Position numbers and translations under genes: made by a program. From Deltaproteobacteria bacterium (GTDB taxonomy: Bacteria > Desulfobacterota > Desulfobacteria > Desulfobacterales > Desulfosarcinaceae), in the NCBI GenBank assembly GCA_021824175.1, contig JAKALP010000020.1:1-64000 (forward strand): 64,000 nt of DNA, written 5' to 3'. This document shows, piece by piece, positions 18,368 through 27,193 of this stretch (position 1 is its first letter; each line of letters begins with the position of its first letter). The notes under the pieces were generated by a model. It saw only the letters and a list, made by a program, of their open reading frames with translations, made no database searches and was not told the origin of the DNA.

Positions 18368-20146
18368 GTGAAACTTCTGCCAAGCTTTAAAATCCGCGAG
18401 CGCCACCGCCACATTACCCGATTGATCAAGGCCAATACCGGCCGTCTTTTAATAGCCGCACTCTGCAGTTTGATGATCTCCGGAGCCACCACGGCCATGG
18501 GCTACCTGATCAAACCGGTCATCGACGATATTTTCGTCAAGAAGGATACCGCAGGTCTGCTGATTTTGCCTCTGGCGGTGGTCGCGATCTTCTTGATCAA
18601 GGGCCTGGGAAGCTACGGGCAGGAATATTTCATGAATTATGTGGGTGAAGATATCATCCGCCAGTTGCGCAACCGGCTCTACGACCGCATTCAGGATCTC
18701 TCCCTGGCTTTTTTCCAGAAGGAGCGAACTGGCGTCCTTATGTCGCGCATTACTAATGATGTCAATGCGCTCAAAACCATGGTTTCCACGGCCGTGACCG
18801 GCACCATGCGCGACCTCGCCTCCATCCTCGGGCTAACAGTGGTGATCTTCTACCAGAACTGGCGCCTGGCCATCATTGCTTTCTTCATCCTGCCGGTGGC
18901 TTTTTTGCCGATTTTCAAGCTCGGCCGACGGGTGCGGCGGGTCAGCACCGGTTGCCAGGAGGCCATGGCCGAGCTCAATGCCTTTTTGCACGAAACCTTT
19001 GCCGGCAACAAGATCGTCAAAGCCTTTGGCATGGAGAACCACGAAAAGCAGCGTTTTTTCGATCGCACCCAACGCCTGTTCCGCCTGGAGGTCAAGGGGG
19101 TTATCGCCCGCGCCCTCTCATCGCCCATCATGGAGTTCTTCGGCGGTTTGGGCATCGCCTTTGTCATCTGGTACGGCGGCATGGAAGTGGTGGGCGGTAA
19201 AACCACGCCCGGTACCTTCATGAGTTTTCTGGCCAGTATACTGCTGCTCTACGATCCGGTCAAAAAGCTGAGCCACCTGAACAACTCCATCCAGCAGGGT
19301 ATGGCGGCGGCCGATCGCGTGTTCGATGTGATTGAAACCCAGACCGATATCCAAGATCCGGCCGATCCCAAAGCAATGAAATCCGGTCCCCATGATGTGC
19401 ATTTTGAGGCGGTGCAGTTCAGCTATGGTGATAAGCCGATCCTCAAAGGCATTGATTTGAATGTCCACCACGGACAGGTATTGGCCTTAGTGGGTATGAG
19501 CGGCGGCGGCAAAACCACCCTGGTCAATCTGATTCCACGCTTTTTCGATGTCACCCAGGGCCGAATATGTGTCGACGGCGTGGACCTTCGCGACTACAAA
19601 GTGGCGGATCTGCGGCGCGAAATCGCCGTCGTCACCCAGGACCCGATTCTCTTCAACGAAACGGTGCGTGACAACATCGCCTATGGTAACCCCAAAGCAG
19701 AAGAAGCCGCCATCATCGCGGCCGCCAAAGCGGCCTATGCCCACGATTTCATCATGCGGTTTCCCCAAGGGTATAACACCATGATCGGCGAATTGGGCGG
19801 CCGCTTATCCGGAGGTGAAAAACAGCGCCTTTGCATCGCCCGGGCCTTGCTCAAGGATGCTCCCATTTTGATCCTGGATGAAGCCACCTCTTCCCTGGAC
19901 ACCGAAGCTGAAGTGTGGGTGCAGCGCGCTCTGGAGAATTTGATGCAAGGCCGCACCACTTTTGTCATCGCCCACCGGCTCTCCACCGTGGCCAAAGCGG
20001 ATCGCATCGTGGTGGTGGTGGATGGCCGCATCGTGGAGCAAGGCACTCACGATACACTGCTGGCCCGCAATGGAGAGTATGCCAAACTTTATAGCATGCA
20101 ATTTGCCAATAACCATGGGGCCTCAGCCGCTGGAGTCGGACATTAG
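18368..20146 (+). CDS. msbA: Lipid A / LPS core flippase MsbA
   Basis: Homodimeric ABC exporter that flips core-lipid A across the inner membrane. The 592 residues hold a six-helix transmembrane domain (about 25-315) and a nucleotide-binding domain: Walker A GMSGGGKTTL near 377, signature LSGGEKQRL near 480, Walker B ILILDEATSSLDTEAE near 500 and H-loop FVIAHRLSTV near 535. The start is GTG, with AAAGGAAAT upstream. It heads the polysaccharide cluster, its stop abutting the next ATG. The family also includes drug exporters, but the LPS context favours MsbA. Confidence 0.92.
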   Translation: MKLLPSFKIRERHRHITRLIKANTGRLLIAALCSLMISGATTAMGYLIKPVIDDIFVKKDTAGLLILPLAVVAIFLIKGLGSYGQEYFMNYVGEDIIRQLRNRLYDRIQDLSLAFFQKERTGVLMSRITNDVNALKTMVSTAVTGTMRDLASILGLTVVIFYQNWRLAIIAFFILPVAFLPIFKLGRRVRRVSTGCQEAMAELNAFLHETFAGNKIVKAFGMENHEKQRFFDRTQRLFRLEVKGVIARALSSPIMEFFGGLGIAFVIWYGGMEVVGGKTTPGTFMSFLASILLLYDPVKKLSHLNNSIQQGMAAADRVFDVIETQTDIQDPADPKAMKSGPHDVHFEAVQFSYGDKPILKGIDLNVHHGQVLALVGMSGGGKTTLVNLIPRFFDVTQGRICVDGVDLRDYKVADLRREIAVVTQDPILFNETVRDNIAYGNPKAEEAAIIAAAKAAYAHDFIMRFPQGYNTMIGELGGRLSGGEKQRLCIARALLKDAPILILDEATSSLDTEAEVWVQRALENLMQGRTTFVIAHRLSTVAKADRIVVVVDGRIVEQGTHDTLLARNGEYAKLYSMQFANNHGASAAGVGH

Positions 20147-21694
20147 ATGCAACCAGATGCCTTTCAACGCCCCTGGGCCCTGATTTTGTTGGCCATCCTG
20201 ATTTTGGCCGGATTATTCGTCAACCTGGGCGGCGTGCCCCTATTTGATGAAGACGAGGGGGCCTATGCCGAAGTGACCCACGAAATGCTGCAAAGCGGAG
20301 ATCTGCTGGTCCCCCATCTGGAGGGAAAGACTTTCTTCCACAAGCCGCCTATGATCTACTGGACCCAGGCCGCTTGCGTGTATTTACTAGGACTCAATGA
20401 GTTCGCCTTGCGGCTGCCTTCGGCCTTGGCTTCACTTTTATGGGCTATACTGCTGTTTCTTTTTCTCCGGCGTCACGGCAGCGCCCAGTCCGCGTGGCTG
20501 GCGCCTTTTTTCCTGGTAACCGCCCTGCAGACCGGCATCATCGCTAAGGCCGCCATTGCAGACGCATTGCTCAATCTGTTCATTGCCGCCACCATGCTGG
20601 CGTTTTACGAATATATTCACGGCGGCCGCAAATTCTATTTATGGTGCGCTTTTGGCGCCATGGCCTTGGGTTTCCTCACCAAAGGTCCCATTGCCGTGGC
20701 CATTCCGGCCGTGACCGGCACCGTGTACTTTATCTTCCAAAAGCAATTCATGCGCTGGCTGAAGATGGGCTTTGATCCCATTGGCTGGCTGGTCTTTTTG
20801 CTGCTGGCTCTGCCCTGGTATGTGGCGCTATATGCCAAATTCGGCGGACCGTTTATCAAAGAACTTATCCTGGTCCATAACCTGGGACGGTTTCAGGGCG
20901 CCATGGAAGGCCACTCTGGTCCTTTTTTTTACTACCTTCCAGTCATTCTTCTGGGATTGCTGCCTTACACTACTTTGCTATTTGTGGCCGGGCGCGAAAC
21001 CAAAACCATTTGGTTTGATCCTCTGGGCCGCTTCCTGCTTATCTGGTTCGGCTTTGTGCTGGTCCTGTTTTCCATGGCGGACACCAAGTTGCACCACTAT
21101 ATTGTCTATGGATACGTGCCGTTGTTGATCTTCATGGCCCAACATGCCGCCAGAGCCAAACGCACCTGGACTTTACTGGCGCCCGCCATTTTCTTTATGC
21201 TTTTACTTTGGCTGGTGCCCTTGATCGCCGGATGGATCGCGCCTTCGATTTCCGATGAATTTGCCCGTGTCGTAATCACTGGCGCCAAAGAAGAGTTTGA
21301 TGCCACCTACTATATCATGGCCGGCCTGGCCCTGGTCGCGGTAATTGCGGTGGGCTGGTGGAAGAAGTTCGATTTGCCGGTGAAGCTCATTCTCACCGGA
21401 ATCATTTTCGCGGTTCTGATCAATGGGTACGTGACCCCCAAGGTTGCCGCCATCATGCAGGCGCCGGTCAAATCCGCCGCTTTGCTGGCCAGGGAAAAAG
21501 GTTATGACGTAGTCATGTGGCAGATGAATTATCCTTCCTTCGGCGTCTACTACGGCCGGCCGGTGCTGCGGCGCCAACCACAACCCGGAGATGTGGTGAT
21601 TACCAAGGCCAGTAAATTGAAGGATATCAAACAATATCAGATTCTCTATGAAAAACATGGCGTGGTGCTGACCCGGGTGTTGCAACTGAAGTAA
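20147..21694 (+). CDS. ArnT-like glycosyltransferase (PMT family)
   Basis: Integral membrane glycosyltransferase of the GT39/GT83 type that transfers a sugar from a polyprenyl-phosphate carrier to an acceptor on the periplasmic side. The 515 residues have about 11-12 hydrophobic helices. The first periplasmic loop has the family acidic motif FDEDEGAYAEVTHEML (near 31-46) followed by KTFFHKPPMIYW. ArnT adds aminoarabinose to lipid A, but no arnB or arnC is nearby, so the donor and acceptor here are unknown. The ATG directly follows the msbA stop. Confidence 0.85.
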   Translation: MQPDAFQRPWALILLAILILAGLFVNLGGVPLFDEDEGAYAEVTHEMLQSGDLLVPHLEGKTFFHKPPMIYWTQAACVYLLGLNEFALRLPSALASLLWAILLFLFLRRHGSAQSAWLAPFFLVTALQTGIIAKAAIADALLNLFIAATMLAFYEYIHGGRKFYLWCAFGAMALGFLTKGPIAVAIPAVTGTVYFIFQKQFMRWLKMGFDPIGWLVFLLLALPWYVALYAKFGGPFIKELILVHNLGRFQGAMEGHSGPFFYYLPVILLGLLPYTTLLFVAGRETKTIWFDPLGRFLLIWFGFVLVLFSMADTKLHHYIVYGYVPLLIFMAQHAARAKRTWTLLAPAIFFMLLLWLVPLIAGWIAPSISDEFARVVITGAKEEFDATYYIMAGLALVAVIAVGWWKKFDLPVKLILTGIIFAVLINGYVTPKVAAIMQAPVKSAALLAREKGYDVVMWQMNYPSFGVYYGRPVLRRQPQPGDVVITKASKLKDIKQYQILYEKHGVVLTRVLQLK

Positions 21695-21719
21695 TTCGAA
21701 AAAAGTTGCAGAGAAATTC

Positions 21720-22733
21720 ATGGTGATGTCGTCAAGCGAAATAGCCCCTCCTTGGATGTACTGCCACGGCCACTGGCGCAGGAGCCTGGCTTTCCTGGCC
21801 ATGGGAGCCTGTGTCGCCATGACCGCGGCGTCACTGTGGGACATGCAAGTCACGGCCGCCCTCATCCGTTGGTCACAGCCCGACTTCAACACCATCATGG
21901 GACGCACCCTGTTCGAAGGCCATTTGCCCGGCGCTAACGATTTCAGCGCAATCATATGGATTGCCGCCCTGGTGATCTATATCGGCGGCAGCCTGAAACG
22001 CAATCAAACCAATCGCCTGGCCCGCTTCAGGCCCCAAGCGGGTTTCGTGTTGGCGTCGGCGTTGATCATCGCCCTGTCGATGGTCCATGGACTGAAGTAT
22101 TTTGTCGGCCGGGCGCGGCCCTCCCTGGTGCTCGATGAGGCCTGGCCCTACTCGCTGTGGTTTGTATTCGGCCCGCATACCATCGCCCAGGGGCCTTTTA
22201 ACGCCTCGTTTCCCAGCGGACATACCGCCCAAGCCTTTACCCTGATGTCCATTGCTTATCTTCTGGCCGGAAATCCATTGGCCTCAAAAACCCAAAAACG
22301 CCTGGGATGGCTATGGGGCGGCTTGGCATTGCTCTTTACTATGGCCATGGGAATAGCGCGCTGCGCCTCCCAGAATCACTGGCTGACGGATGTGATGGGC
22401 TCCATCTGCCTGGGCTGGCTGCTGATGCACTGGATCTATTTCGGACTGCTGCGGGTGCCGGACCAGCACCGCCATTGGGCCGAACACAATCGCCCGCCCC
22501 AACTGCCTTGGGGTTGGGAGCTGATGCTCTGCCTGGATATCTTTTTAATCATAGCGGGGGCCATCATGATTGCGGGCAGCCTCCGCGGCGTCTTAGGCAC
22601 CGGCACTTTGTGGCATGCCTGGCTGATCCCTTCCGGGGCGGCCTTGATTTGGGTCGGCGCCCGACTGTTCCGTTTAAATCGCCGAAGCGTGTCTCAGGCT
22701 CTGGGTCAGGCTCAAAAGGAAGAAAAACCTTAA
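21720..22733 (+). CDS. PAP2-superfamily membrane phosphatase
   Basis: Membrane lipid phosphatase of 337 residues with about six hydrophobic helices. The three PAP2 motifs are visible: KYFVGRARP near 126, FPSGHTAQ near 162 and SQNHWLTDVMGS near 218. Such enzymes dephosphorylate undecaprenyl diphosphate or lipid A phosphates (LpxE/LpxF type). The C-terminal 90 residues include extra hydrophobic segments. It lies between the ArnT-like gene and waaF, and its stop TAA shares one base with the next ATG. The substrate is inferred only. Confidence 0.85.
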   Translation: MVMSSSEIAPPWMYCHGHWRRSLAFLAMGACVAMTAASLWDMQVTAALIRWSQPDFNTIMGRTLFEGHLPGANDFSAIIWIAALVIYIGGSLKRNQTNRLARFRPQAGFVLASALIIALSMVHGLKYFVGRARPSLVLDEAWPYSLWFVFGPHTIAQGPFNASFPSGHTAQAFTLMSIAYLLAGNPLASKTQKRLGWLWGGLALLFTMAMGIARCASQNHWLTDVMGSICLGWLLMHWIYFGLLRVPDQHRHWAEHNRPPQLPWGWELMLCLDIFLIIAGAIMIAGSLRGVLGTGTLWHAWLIPSGAALIWVGARLFRLNRRSVSQALGQAQKEEKP

Positions 22734-23800
22734 TGTCGTCAGATCAATTCTCGGCTGTTCAGCGCATCCTGATCCGCGCGGCCAACTGGGTGGGGGATGC
22801 CATCATGACCACGCCAGCCTTACGCGCGGTGCGGCACCATTTTCCGGCCGCGGAGATCACACTGCTGGCCAAACCGTGGGTCATCCCGGTGTTTGAAAAC
22901 AGCCCGGACATCGATCGCATCATGGTGTATGACGCCAACGGCCGCCACTCCGGCCCCACCGGACTGTGGCGCCTGGCCCAGGATACGCGCGGCGGCCAGT
23001 TCGACCTGGCCATTTTACTTCAAAACGCCTTTGAAGCCGCATTGCTGGCCTTCTTAGCCCGTATTCCCCGCCGCATGGGATTTACTACTGACGCCCGCAC
23101 TCTGCTGTTGACCGATCGTATCCGATCTTGGCGGCCCCTGAAACGAGGCCATCTCATCGATTACTACTTGGGCTTGATGGCTGGCGCAGGCATCGCCTCC
23201 CGCGGCCGGGACCTGACGCTGGTCCTCAGTGATTCGGAAAGAGAGGAAGCCCGCTGTTTTTTATCGCGGCATGGCATCCACGGGCAGGATCTGATCATCG
23301 GTCTTAATCCCGGCGCGGCCTTTGGCACGGCCAAGCGCTGGCTGCCGGAACGTTATGCCGAGTTGGGCCGGCGGTTAATGGCCCAGCACGCTGCCCGCCT
23401 CCTGATCTTCGGTAGCTCCAGTGAAGCGGAACTGGGCCGGCAAATGGCGGCTGAAATCGGCAACGACTGCCTGAGCTTGAGCGGGCAAACCAGTCTGCGC
23501 CAGGCCATGGCCCTCATCGGCGAGTGCGATCTATTCATAACCAATGATTCTGGACTAATGCACGTGGCTGCGGCATTAGATGTTCCCCAGGTGGCCATCA
23601 TTGGCCCTACCGATCCAACCGCCACCGGTCCGGTGAATGCCCAAAGTCTTCTGGTTCACAGACCGGAGGCCTGTTACCTGAGCCCATGCTTGAAGCCCCA
23701 TTGCCCTATCATTGACCACCGCTGCATGACCGCCATCTCCGTGGATATGGTGATGGATGCGGCGGTCTCATTGTTAAACCGATCAAAGGCGACCGAGTGA
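22733..23800 (+). CDS. waaF: Lipopolysaccharide heptosyltransferase II-type (GT9)
   Basis: GT9 enzyme that adds the second heptose to the LPS inner core from ADP-heptose. The 355 residues begin MSSDQFSAVQRILIRAANW, with WVGDAIMTTPALRAVRHHFP, the N-terminal GT9 signature. C-terminal motifs are LIIGLNPGAAFGTAKRW near 185, the LSGQTSLRQAMALI segment near 248 and FITNDSGLMHVAAAL near 266. I chose the ATG at 22733, which overlaps the preceding stop; the frame runs further upstream but through the phosphatase gene. It is coupled to the next GT9 gene by a GTGA overlap. Confidence 0.9.
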   Translation: MSSDQFSAVQRILIRAANWVGDAIMTTPALRAVRHHFPAAEITLLAKPWVIPVFENSPDIDRIMVYDANGRHSGPTGLWRLAQDTRGGQFDLAILLQNAFEAALLAFLARIPRRMGFTTDARTLLLTDRIRSWRPLKRGHLIDYYLGLMAGAGIASRGRDLTLVLSDSEREEARCFLSRHGIHGQDLIIGLNPGAAFGTAKRWLPERYAELGRRLMAQHAARLLIFGSSSEAELGRQMAAEIGNDCLSLSGQTSLRQAMALIGECDLFITNDSGLMHVAAALDVPQVAIIGPTDPTATGPVNAQSLLVHRPEACYLSPCLKPHCPIIDHRCMTAISVDMVMDAAVSLLNRSKATE

Positions 23801-24882
23801 AGGAACGACTCAACATCCTTATTGTCAAGCTCAGCGCCATCGGTGATGTGGTTCATACCTTGCCAGCCCTGAACGCCATCCGGCGCCACTATCCCCAAGC
23901 CCATATCAGCTGGCTGGTGGAGGAGGCGGCCGCGGACCTGGTGCTGGGGCATCCGGCTCTGGATGAAGTGCTGGTTTCCCGGCGCAAAACCTGGATTAAA
24001 GGGTTGAAGAGCCTTCAATGGCGCAGCCACCTAAAGGCGCTCACCGCCTTTCTCGGCACTTTGCGCAACCGCCGCTACGATCTGCTTTTTGACTTCCAAT
24101 TTTCACTCAAGGGCGCTGTGCTGATCGCGTTGACCCATGCCGATCGTAAAATCGGTTTTGACCGCGGCCTGGAGCACCAGGAACGCAGTTATTTGGTGCT
24201 CAATGAACGCATTCCGGCCGTGAGCATGGAGATTCATGCCTTGGAGCGCGGGCTATTGATGCTCAATGCGGTGGGTATTGTTTCTGATCGCATCGAATAT
24301 CGATTGCCCACTACTTCTGAACACCAGCGACAGGCAAAGGAATTGCTGAGCCGAAGCGGGTTGTCGGCGGATCAGCCCTACGCGGCCATCAATCCCATGG
24401 CCAAGTGGGAGAGCAAGTTGTGGATCCCCGAACGCTTTGCAGCAGTTGCCGACACGCTTCAAAAAGATTATAAGCTGCCTGTGATCTTTACCGGCGCTCC
24501 CGAGGATCGGCTCTATATTGATGCCATCCTCGGGAATATGCAAACCAAGGCCCCCAATTTGGCCGGTCAAACCAGTCTACTGGTCCTGGCGGCTTTGCTG
24601 CAAAAGGCCACGGTCATGGTGACCACCGACACTGGCCCCATGCACATCGCCGCGGCGGTCGAAACACCCTGTGTGGCCCTTTTCGGTCCCACGGCCCCAT
24701 GGCGCACCGGTCCCTATGGTCCAGACCACCGGGTGATCCAGGCCCGCAAAGAGTGCCAACCCTGCTTCAAGCGCCGCTGCCCGCTGGCGGAAACCTGTAT
24801 GGCGGCCATTGGCGTTGAAGAAGTGTTGGCGGGGGTGGGAGCAGTGATTAAAGAACAGAATTATCAAAAACACTCACTTTAA
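23797..24882 (+). CDS. waaC: Lipopolysaccharide heptosyltransferase I-type (GT9)
   Basis: Second GT9 enzyme, likely adding the first heptose to Kdo. The 361 residues start at a GTG overlapping the waaF stop. Visible are KLSAIGDVVHTLPALNAIR near 11 (with catalytic-type Asp), PMAKWESKLWIPERFAAVA near 199, LAGQTSLLVLAALL near 253 and TTDTGPMHIAAAVETP near 272. I assign WaaC over WaaF from the SAIGDVVHTLP start, which is typical of WaaC. No further gene follows for 140 bases. Confidence 0.82.
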   Translation: MKERLNILIVKLSAIGDVVHTLPALNAIRRHYPQAHISWLVEEAAADLVLGHPALDEVLVSRRKTWIKGLKSLQWRSHLKALTAFLGTLRNRRYDLLFDFQFSLKGAVLIALTHADRKIGFDRGLEHQERSYLVLNERIPAVSMEIHALERGLLMLNAVGIVSDRIEYRLPTTSEHQRQAKELLSRSGLSADQPYAAINPMAKWESKLWIPERFAAVADTLQKDYKLPVIFTGAPEDRLYIDAILGNMQTKAPNLAGQTSLLVLAALLQKATVMVTTDTGPMHIAAAVETPCVALFGPTAPWRTGPYGPDHRVIQARKECQPCFKRRCPLAETCMAAIGVEEVLAGVGAVIKEQNYQKHSL

Positions 24883-24896
24883 TATGGGATTACAGT

Positions 24897-24925
24897 TTGA
24901 CAATTGATCCGGTTTACAATAATTT
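24897..24925 (+). promoter_or_regulatory. Probable sigma-70 promoter of hicBA
   Basis: TTGACA at 24897-24902, a 17-base spacer and TAATTT at 24920-24925 in a locally AT-rich gap between waaC and hicB. The -35 is a consensus match; the -10 matches four of six bases. A second candidate -10 (TATATTAT) lies near 24946. A GGGGGGAG ribosome site precedes hicB. Confidence 0.45.
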
Positions 24926-25025
24926 TTATTAATTACAGGATGATAGTATATTATAGCAGAGCAAATATGATTACTTTATCCCAACACAGCACCCGCTCTA
25001 TCTATTTGTTTAAAGGGGGGAGTTT

Positions 25026-25241
25026 ATGAAAGGGGAACTGACCGCAATTATCGAGCAATCTCCTGAAGGGGGCTATTGGGCGATTTGTCCGGAGGTCCCT
25101 GGAGCAAACGGACAAGGTGAAACGGTTGAAGAGGCTAAAGAAAATCTTAGAGAAGCAGTAATCTTAATTTTTGAAGATCGCCTCGAAGACATAAAGCGGG
25201 GCTTGCCGAGTGACGTGATTCAGGACAAGATTGCAATCTGA
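25026..25241 (+). CDS. hicB: HicB-like antitoxin
   Basis: A 71-residue protein of the HicB/UPF0150 fold, the antitoxin of a type II toxin-antitoxin pair. The N-terminal half has the typical pattern of LTAIIEQSPEGGYWAICPEVPG, followed by the ETVEEAKENLREAV helix. Short forms such as this keep only the partial RNase H-like domain and usually lack the DNA-binding C-terminus. A GGGGGGAG site lies close upstream. The antitoxin is first and the toxin second, which is the reverse of the E. coli hicAB order. Confidence 0.88.
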   Translation: MKGELTAIIEQSPEGGYWAICPEVPGANGQGETVEEAKENLREAVILIFEDRLEDIKRGLPSDVIQDKIAI

Positions 25242-25420
25242 TGAAAAGAAAAGACCTGGAACGCAAGCTGCGTATCGCTGGGTGCTACCTGAAAAGGGAA
25301 GGCCGTTCTCACTCTTTGTGGATCAACCCCAAAACCGGAGTTCTTGAGACGATCCCTCGCCATATAGAAATCAAAGAACCTTTAGCTAAAAAAATCCTCA
25401 AAAACCTTAACGCTGAATAG
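25241..25420 (+). CDS. hicA: HicA-like mRNA interferase toxin
   Basis: A 59-residue protein starting MKRKDLERKLRIAGCYL. Its GRSHSLWINP segment carries the single catalytic His of the double-stranded-RNA-binding-like HicA fold, followed by the conserved VLETIPRHIEIKEPLAKKIL. HicA cleaves mRNA when free of HicB. The ATG overlaps the hicB stop by one base, so the pair is co-translated. The downstream glycosyltransferase starts only five bases after the stop, so the pair is inserted into the operon of surface genes. Confidence 0.88.
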   Translation: MKRKDLERKLRIAGCYLKREGRSHSLWINPKTGVLETIPRHIEIKEPLAKKILKNLNAE

Positions 25421-25425
25421 CCCCC

Positions 25426-26235
25426 ATGATTTCCTGCTACATCATCGCCTTCAACGAGAAGGAGAAAATCGCCGACGCCATTGCCAGCGTGCAGTGGGCC
25501 GATGAAGTCGTGGTGGCCGACTCCCACAGCACCGATGGGACCACTGAGATTGCCGAATCCATGGGCGCGCGGGTGATTCAGATTCCTTTCCACGGCTATG
25601 GCGATTTGCGCAACCGCGCCATAGCCGCCTGCCAAGGAGAATGGATCTTCAGCCTGGATGCCGACGAACGCTGCACACCGGAAGCCAGGGATGAAATCCT
25701 TTCCATCGTGCGCTCCGCCGATGCCCTGGATGCCTACTATGTGCCCCGCCGCAACTACTTCATGGGCCGTTGGATCAAACACTCCGGCTACTACCCCGAT
25801 TACCGCCAGCCCCAGCTCTTTCGCAAAGGAGTGATGACCTTCCGGCCCGATCCGGTGCATGAGGCCTTTGATCTGTTCAGCAGTAATATCGGATATCTGC
25901 GAAGCCCCATCTGGCAATTTCCCTTCAAGGACCTGGAGCAAATTCTACATAAGTGCAACCGCTACTCTACCCTGGGGGCCGAAAAGCTGAATTATCAGGG
26001 AAGAAAAGCCGGTATGGGCAGCGCCCTGAGCCACGGCCTCTGGGCCTTTATGCACCAGTACCTGATCAAATTGGGCTTTTTGGACGGCTGGCCCGGCTTT
26101 GTGCTGGCGTTGAGCCATTTTGAAGCCACTTTCTACAAATACGCCAAACTTCATGTGCGTCAAGCCCAGTGGCCCTGGCCGCGCATCGAGCGATCCGGAG
26201 CTGCCCCCAAATCCAAGGGCGGTGTTGATGGCTGA
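25426..26235 (+). CDS. Glycosyltransferase family 2 (WaaE/KdtX-like)
   Basis: GT-A enzyme of 269 residues for LPS core extension. The start MISCYIIAFNEKEKI and the ADSHSTDGTTEIAESMGARV stretch near 39 are typical of the WaaE/KdtX (beta-1,4-glucosyltransferase-like) group. The metal-binding DAD is in FSLDADERCTPEA near 84. It follows hicA by five bases. The acceptor sugar is unknown. It probably acts on the inner leaflet before MsbA-type flipping. Confidence 0.85.
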   Translation: MISCYIIAFNEKEKIADAIASVQWADEVVVADSHSTDGTTEIAESMGARVIQIPFHGYGDLRNRAIAACQGEWIFSLDADERCTPEARDEILSIVRSADALDAYYVPRRNYFMGRWIKHSGYYPDYRQPQLFRKGVMTFRPDPVHEAFDLFSSNIGYLRSPIWQFPFKDLEQILHKCNRYSTLGAEKLNYQGRKAGMGSALSHGLWAFMHQYLIKLGFLDGWPGFVLALSHFEATFYKYAKLHVRQAQWPWPRIERSGAAPKSKGGVDG

Positions 26236-27193
26236 CCTTGATATCTCCTTTGTCATAGTGAATTGGAACACGCGCGCGTTATTGCTCCAGTGTGTGGCCG
26301 CCATCTATGAAACCGTTAAGAGCCTGTCCATTGAAGTCATCGTTGTGGACAATGGCTCCACTGATGACTCGGTGCAGGCAGTCCAAAACACATTTCCTCA
26401 GGTGCGCTGCATCGTCAATTCGGAGAATAAAGGATTTGGCGCGGCCAACAACCAGGCTTTCCGGGTCATGCGGGGGCGTTATGCTCTGTTGCTCAACACC
26501 GACGCCACTCTCAAACCCCGGGCCGCACAATCGCTCTTTGCTTTCATGGAATCCCATCCCCAAACCGGCATGGCCTGCGGCCAATTGCTAAACCCGGACG
26601 GCTCCAAACAAAATTCCCATGCCACTTTTCCCTCGTTGCTGGGCCTCGCGGTCAATGAATCGCTGCTCAAGTGGCTCTTGCCCGGGAAATACCCCAGCAA
26701 GTACCGCGATTATAAAGAGCCTCTGCCCATTGATTCGTGCGTGGGGGCCTGCATGATCGTGCGCCAAAGTGCCATGGAAGAGGTGGGGCTCTTTGACGAA
26801 CGCTATTTCTTCTTCTTTGAAGAGACCGATTGGGCACGTCAGTTTTGGCAAGGGGGTTGGCAAGTCCATTTCGTACCCCAGGCCCAAATCATCCATGCCC
26901 AGGGCCAAAGCGCCGGGGCCAATGCGTTGGCGCGCAAACTTTTTTACTACTCGCGATACCAATACCTGCACAAGTGGCACCCCAGTCAATTTGGAGTAAT
27001 GAAAGCAGTGATTCTCCTGCGGCTGGCGCTCAATGTAGTGTTAAACAGCGCGGCTGTCCTGCTGACGGCGGGATTGGTTCAAAACAGCCGCTTTCGCTGC
27101 CAGCGTTATTGGCAGCTCCTTACCTGGCATTTCTCCGCCTGCCCTTTTCCCATGGCCCGGCCGGCCGCAGCCGAGAATAAAGCGCATGAATAA
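26228..27193 (+). CDS. Glycosyltransferase family 2 (rhamnosyltransferase-like)
   Basis: Cytoplasmic GT2 of 321 residues beginning MADLDISFVIVNWNTRALL. Motifs: VVDNGSTDDSVQAV near 41, NKGFGAANNQAF near 68, the DXD-like LLNTDATLKP near 92 and FFFFEETDWARQFW near 195. It resembles rhamnosyl- and O-antigen GT2 proteins. The start at 26228 overlaps the previous stop by eight bases; the open frame continues upstream inside the preceding gene and is not used. Its specificity is unknown. Confidence 0.85.
   Translation: MADLDISFVIVNWNTRALLLQCVAAIYETVKSLSIEVIVVDNGSTDDSVQAVQNTFPQVRCIVNSENKGFGAANNQAFRVMRGRYALLLNTDATLKPRAAQSLFAFMESHPQTGMACGQLLNPDGSKQNSHATFPSLLGLAVNESLLKWLLPGKYPSKYRDYKEPLPIDSCVGACMIVRQSAMEEVGLFDERYFFFFEETDWARQFWQGGWQVHFVPQAQIIHAQGQSAGANALARKLFYYSRYQYLHKWHPSQFGVMKAVILLRLALNVVLNSAAVLLTAGLVQNSRFRCQRYWQLLTWHFSACPFPMARPAAAENKAHE

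Noticed and set aside
18368-20146. msbA as a drug-efflux pump
   Set aside because: Sequence alone would allow it, but the LPS cluster and the start of the operon favour lipid A-core export.
22307-22732. Upstream extension of the waaF frame through the PAP2 gene
   Set aside because: Conserved waaF begins at 22733 and the extension lies in another gene with different frame and strong motifs.
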